NCBI RefSeq assembly: GCF_014137865.1
Contig: NZ_JACGWU010000006.1
Location: forward strand, 1-64,000
DNA from: Alpinimonas psychrophila
GTDB taxonomy: Bacteria > Actinomycetota > Actinomycetes > Actinomycetales > Microbacteriaceae
Direction: 5' to 3'
Length of the DNA: 64,000 bases
The number at the start of each line of letters is the position of its first letter. Position 1 is the stretch's first letter. Made by a program: the position numbers and the translations under genes. The notes under the pieces were generated by a model, which searched no databases, was not told where the DNA came from, and saw only the letters and a list, made by a program, of their open reading frames with translations. Below, in pieces: positions 61,837-64,000 of this stretch.

Positions 61837-63075
61837 ATGTCACGTTTCACAATTGTCGGTGCCGGTCAATCTGGGTTGCAGCTGGCCATCGGCCTTCTCG
61901 GAGACGGGCACGACGTCACTGTCATTTCCAACCGCACTCCTGAGGAGATTGCCAACGGGCGCGTGTCCTCCAGTCAGTGCATGTTTGACAAATCCCAGTC
62001 ATTCGAGCGTGAGTTAGGAATCAATTTCTGGGACGACCTGACGCCCCCGGTGGAGGGAATCTCATTCACGATTCCTCACCCCGAGGTTGCGGGCGCTAAA
62101 GCACTCACGTGGGCCTCTCGCCTCGATAACGTTGCACGTTCCGTCGACCAGCGCGTAAAAATGCCGCGGTGGATCAACGAATTCGAAAAGCGTGGTGGAA
62201 CCCTGGTCTTTGAGGATGCGGGCATCGATGACCTCGAGCGCTATGTCTTGGACGCCGACCTCGTCCTTGTCGCTGCCGGCAAGGGAGAAATCGCGCGAAT
62301 GTTTGATCGCGATCCCGAAAAGTCTCCGTACGCGGCTCCCCAACGAGCGCTGGCCTTGACCTACGTAACAGGCCTCGCCCCACGCGAAGACTTCTCCGCT
62401 GTCGCTTTCAACCTGATTCCCGGCGTCGGCGAGTACTTCGTCTTCCCTGCGTTGACGACGTCAGGGCCATGCGAAATCATGGTGTTTGAGGGGGTTCCTG
62501 GTGGCCCCATGGACCGTTGGGCTGGCGTCACCGACCCTGCCGAACACCTTGCGATCTCCCTCGACATCTTGAAAACCTTTCTGCCGTGGGAGTTTGAACG
62601 CACGGCAAACGTGAAGTTGACAGATGCAAACGGTGTTCTCGCGGGCTCTTTTGCCCCAACCGTTCGCTTTCCCATCGCAACACTTCCCTCGGGCGCAAAA
62701 GTCCTCGGCCTCGCCGATGTCGTTGTCCTCAACGACCCCATTACGGGCCAGGGAAGCAATAACGCCAGCAAGTGCGCCAAGAGCTACCTGGAGAGCATCC
62801 GCTCACACACGGGGCAATTCGACGCCGAGTTTATGCAGGAGGCATTCGACTCCTACTGGGCCGAGTCGCAATTTGTCACGGCGTGGACGAACGCCATGCT
62901 GTCACCGCCCCCTCCCTTCATTTTGAACCTTTTGGGAGCCGCCGGCGGCATTCCCGAGATCGCCAAGCGGTTCACCGAAGGCTTCAATGATCCCACCGAC
63001 TTCGCCGAATGGTTCCTCGATCCCGTAGGGGCAGAGAAGTTCTTGGCCGACGCTAGCGCTCGGGCTGCAGCATGA
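61837..63075 (+). CDS. StyA/indole-monooxygenase-type FAD oxygenase
   Basis: A 412-residue single-component-like oxygenase of the styrene-monooxygenase StyA group. The N-terminal Rossmann fold is FTIVGAGQSGLQLAIGLLGD (residues 3-22). A diagnostic VVVLNDPITGQGSNNASKCA segment lies near residue 300. StyA-like enzymes epoxidise styrene or indole using FADH2 from a separate reductase. Length agrees with StyA (about 415). AAAGGA precedes ATG 61837. It overlaps the flavin reductase by 4 nt (ATGA), so the two probably work together. Confidence 0.9.
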   Translation: MSRFTIVGAGQSGLQLAIGLLGDGHDVTVISNRTPEEIANGRVSSSQCMFDKSQSFERELGINFWDDLTPPVEGISFTIPHPEVAGAKALTWASRLDNVARSVDQRVKMPRWINEFEKRGGTLVFEDAGIDDLERYVLDADLVLVAAGKGEIARMFDRDPEKSPYAAPQRALALTYVTGLAPREDFSAVAFNLIPGVGEYFVFPALTTSGPCEIMVFEGVPGGPMDRWAGVTDPAEHLAISLDILKTFLPWEFERTANVKLTDANGVLAGSFAPTVRFPIATLPSGAKVLGLADVVVLNDPITGQGSNNASKCAKSYLESIRSHTGQFDAEFMQEAFDSYWAESQFVTAWTNAMLSPPPPFILNLLGAAGGIPEIAKRFTEGFNDPTDFAEWFLDPVGAEKFLADASARAAA

Positions 63076-63602
63076 CGTTCTCGGCCAGCGGGCGCATCGA
63101 CGACGAAACATTTCGCTTAGGGATGCAGTCCCTAGCCGGGGCCGTCACGGTATTGACCACCCGAGACCAGGACGGGCATTTTGTGGGCATCACAGCCACC
63201 GCCGTCTGTAGCCTTTCGGCTGAACCACCATCATTGCTCGCGAGTATCAACATGTCCAACTCCTTGGGGACGACCCTGCGGGAATCCAGATGCTTCGCCG
63301 TCAACATCCTCGCTTCGGCACAACAGAACGTCGCCGAGACCTTTGCCGGATTTGGGGGCCTCTTTGGGAGCGAGAAATTCACGGTAGGCGATTGGTTTAC
63401 GGGTACAACGGGAAGTCCCCTCCTGACCGGAACACTGGCGTCGTTTGATTGCGAGGTGGATGACATCGTCGAGCGCGGCACACACCTCGTCGTCTTTGGC
63501 GCCATTGTCGGTGGCCATATCGGTGCCGATACGGGCGACGGAATCCACGCGAGCCTCCCGCTTCTTTACCACAAGCGCAAGTTTGCGACCCTGGTGGGCT
63601 GA
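63072..63602 (+). CDS. Flavin reductase of StyA-type system
   Basis: A 176-residue NADH:FAD reductase of the HpaC/StyB group: FRLGMQSLAGAVTVLTTRDQ, GITATAVCSLSAEPPSLLAS and the C-terminal HLVVFGAIVGGHIG. It supplies FADH2 to the StyA-type oxygenase. The ATG overlaps the oxygenase stop, showing translational coupling. It is a distinct paralogue of the reductase at 42.1 kb. A strong hairpin follows its stop codon. Confidence 0.9.
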   Translation: MTFSASGRIDDETFRLGMQSLAGAVTVLTTRDQDGHFVGITATAVCSLSAEPPSLLASINMSNSLGTTLRESRCFAVNILASAQQNVAETFAGFGGLFGSEKFTVGDWFTGTTGSPLLTGTLASFDCEVDDIVERGTHLVVFGAIVGGHIGADTGDGIHASLPLLYHKRKFATLVG

Positions 63603-63616
63603 CACCCATGCGTTGA

Positions 63617-63656
63617 AATGCCGAGTAGCCGTGTTGTCGCGGCTACTCGGCATTTT
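63617..63656 (+). terminator. Terminator after flavin reductase gene
   Basis: AAATGCCGAGTAGCCG (63617-63632) and its exact complement (63641-63656) form a 16-bp stem with an 8-nt loop, then TTGTCGTTTTC. It ends the AraC2/SDR/StyA/StyB unit. Confidence 0.85.
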
Positions 63657-63770
63657 GTCGTTTTCGTGGCAGAATTAGACTATGGCAGTATCTTATCGAA
63701 CGTCATGTTATTGATATATGCGGCCCATTTTGATCGTGTGAGTGAACGTCCCTATATATAAGGAGTCATG

Positions 63771-64000
63771 ATGCCCCAGAGCCCTCGTTTTGCCTTTTCC
63801 CACGTCGGCGTTACCGTGCCCGATGTTGCTCTCGCAATCGACTGGTACACCACCACTCTTGGCATGTACTTACTCGTGGGGCCACTCGAAGTCCTTGAAG
63901 ATGACGGGCCGCTCGGAAAGGCTGCCACCGGTATCTACGGCGTTGGCTTCACGCGCTTCCAGTTCGCTCACCTTGCCGGCATAGATGGCATCGGCATAGA
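63771..64000 (+). CDS. VOC-family (glyoxalase/extradiol dioxygenase-like) protein, 3' cut
   Basis: The first 76 codons of a vicinal-oxygen-chelate protein. FSHVGVTVPDVALAIDWYTT is the classic first metal-binding strand and helix of this fold (His of HVGVTV). The gene runs off the right edge. AAGGAG lies five bases before ATG 63771. VOC proteins include ring-cleavage dioxygenases and glyoxalases, so it may act in the same aromatic pathway, but the active-site second half is not in the window. Confidence 0.8.
   Translation, partial: MPQSPRFAFSHVGVTVPDVALAIDWYTTTLGMYLLVGPLEVLEDDGPLGKAATGIYGVGFTRFQFAHLAGIDGIGI

Noticed and set aside
63731-63758. TTGATC-N17-TATATA promoter before the VOC gene
   Set aside because: The spacing is ideal, but the start point it predicts falls at or after the AAGGAG ribosome site. 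I do not list it as a promoter.

Overview
The window looks like chromosome of a mid-to-high GC actinobacterium, most likely Micrococcales/Microbacteriaceae-like. The signs are an ABC sugar importer with no linked ATPase, a peroxisomal-type acyl-CoA oxidase, a PaaX regulator, long actinobacterial IorA/IorB proteins, and dense divergent catabolic operons each with its own regulator. The assignment is by gene style only. No rRNA, tRNA, phage, insertion sequence or CRISPR array was seen.

Layout. 1-4.6 kb: an acyl-CoA oxidase cut by the left edge, an EamA permease, a nitrilase-family amidase and a HicAB toxin-antitoxin pair. 4.6-9.3 kb: a HisD-family dehydrogenase operon with a polar amino-acid ABC importer, divergent from a LysR regulator. 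9.3-18.9 kb: an operon resembling the 5-deoxyribose/5-methylthioribose 'DHAP shunt' (MtnA-like isomerase, MtnK-like kinase, class II aldolase, aldolase-dehydrogenase fusion) with its own ribose-type ABC importer and a divergent GntR regulator. 19-25.2 kb: an esterase, nucleoside phosphorylase, adenosine-deaminase-like enzyme, BMP lipoprotein, MFS transporter and GntR regulator, probably nucleoside salvage. 25.2-38.1 kb: an oxidative sugar/sugar-acid regulon (Zn-dehydrogenase, lactonase, IlvD/Edd dehydratase, U32-like TIM barrel, ketoglutarate-semialdehyde-type dehydrogenase, SBP plus two permeases, IclR regulator). The two divergent promoters of this regulon share the motif ATTACCGAA-N3-TGTTCT.

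38.1-64 kb is an aromatic (probably N-heteroaromatic) catabolic island. It has a ThDP decarboxylase-like enzyme, a phytoene-desaturase-like oxidase, a two-component RutA-type monooxygenase, an indolepyruvate-type 2-oxoacid:ferredoxin oxidoreductase (IorAB), PaaX, RidA, an FAH hydrolase, a TesB thioesterase, a salicylyl-/2-aminobenzoyl-CoA monooxygenase-reductase fusion and a cyclase-family (isatin hydrolase/kynurenine formamidase) hydrolase. It also has a cupin, an SDR and a StyA/indole-monooxygenase-type two-component oxygenase. One reading is indole-type substrate -> isatin -> isatinate -> (IorAB) 2-aminobenzoyl-CoA -> ring hydroxylation/reduction, which would need no CoA ligase. None is seen in the window.

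The island carries the scars of an internal duplication. The thioesterase and its promoter (38.15-38.70 kb) are repeated at 59.27-59.82 kb. That copy is joined directly to sequence homologous to 44.81-44.95 kb, while the 44.9 kb site keeps a shrunken remnant of the AraC gene that is intact at 59.9 kb. This looks like reciprocal gene loss after duplication. Pseudogenes of an AraC regulator, a LivM-type permease and the FAD oxidase lie in the same island.
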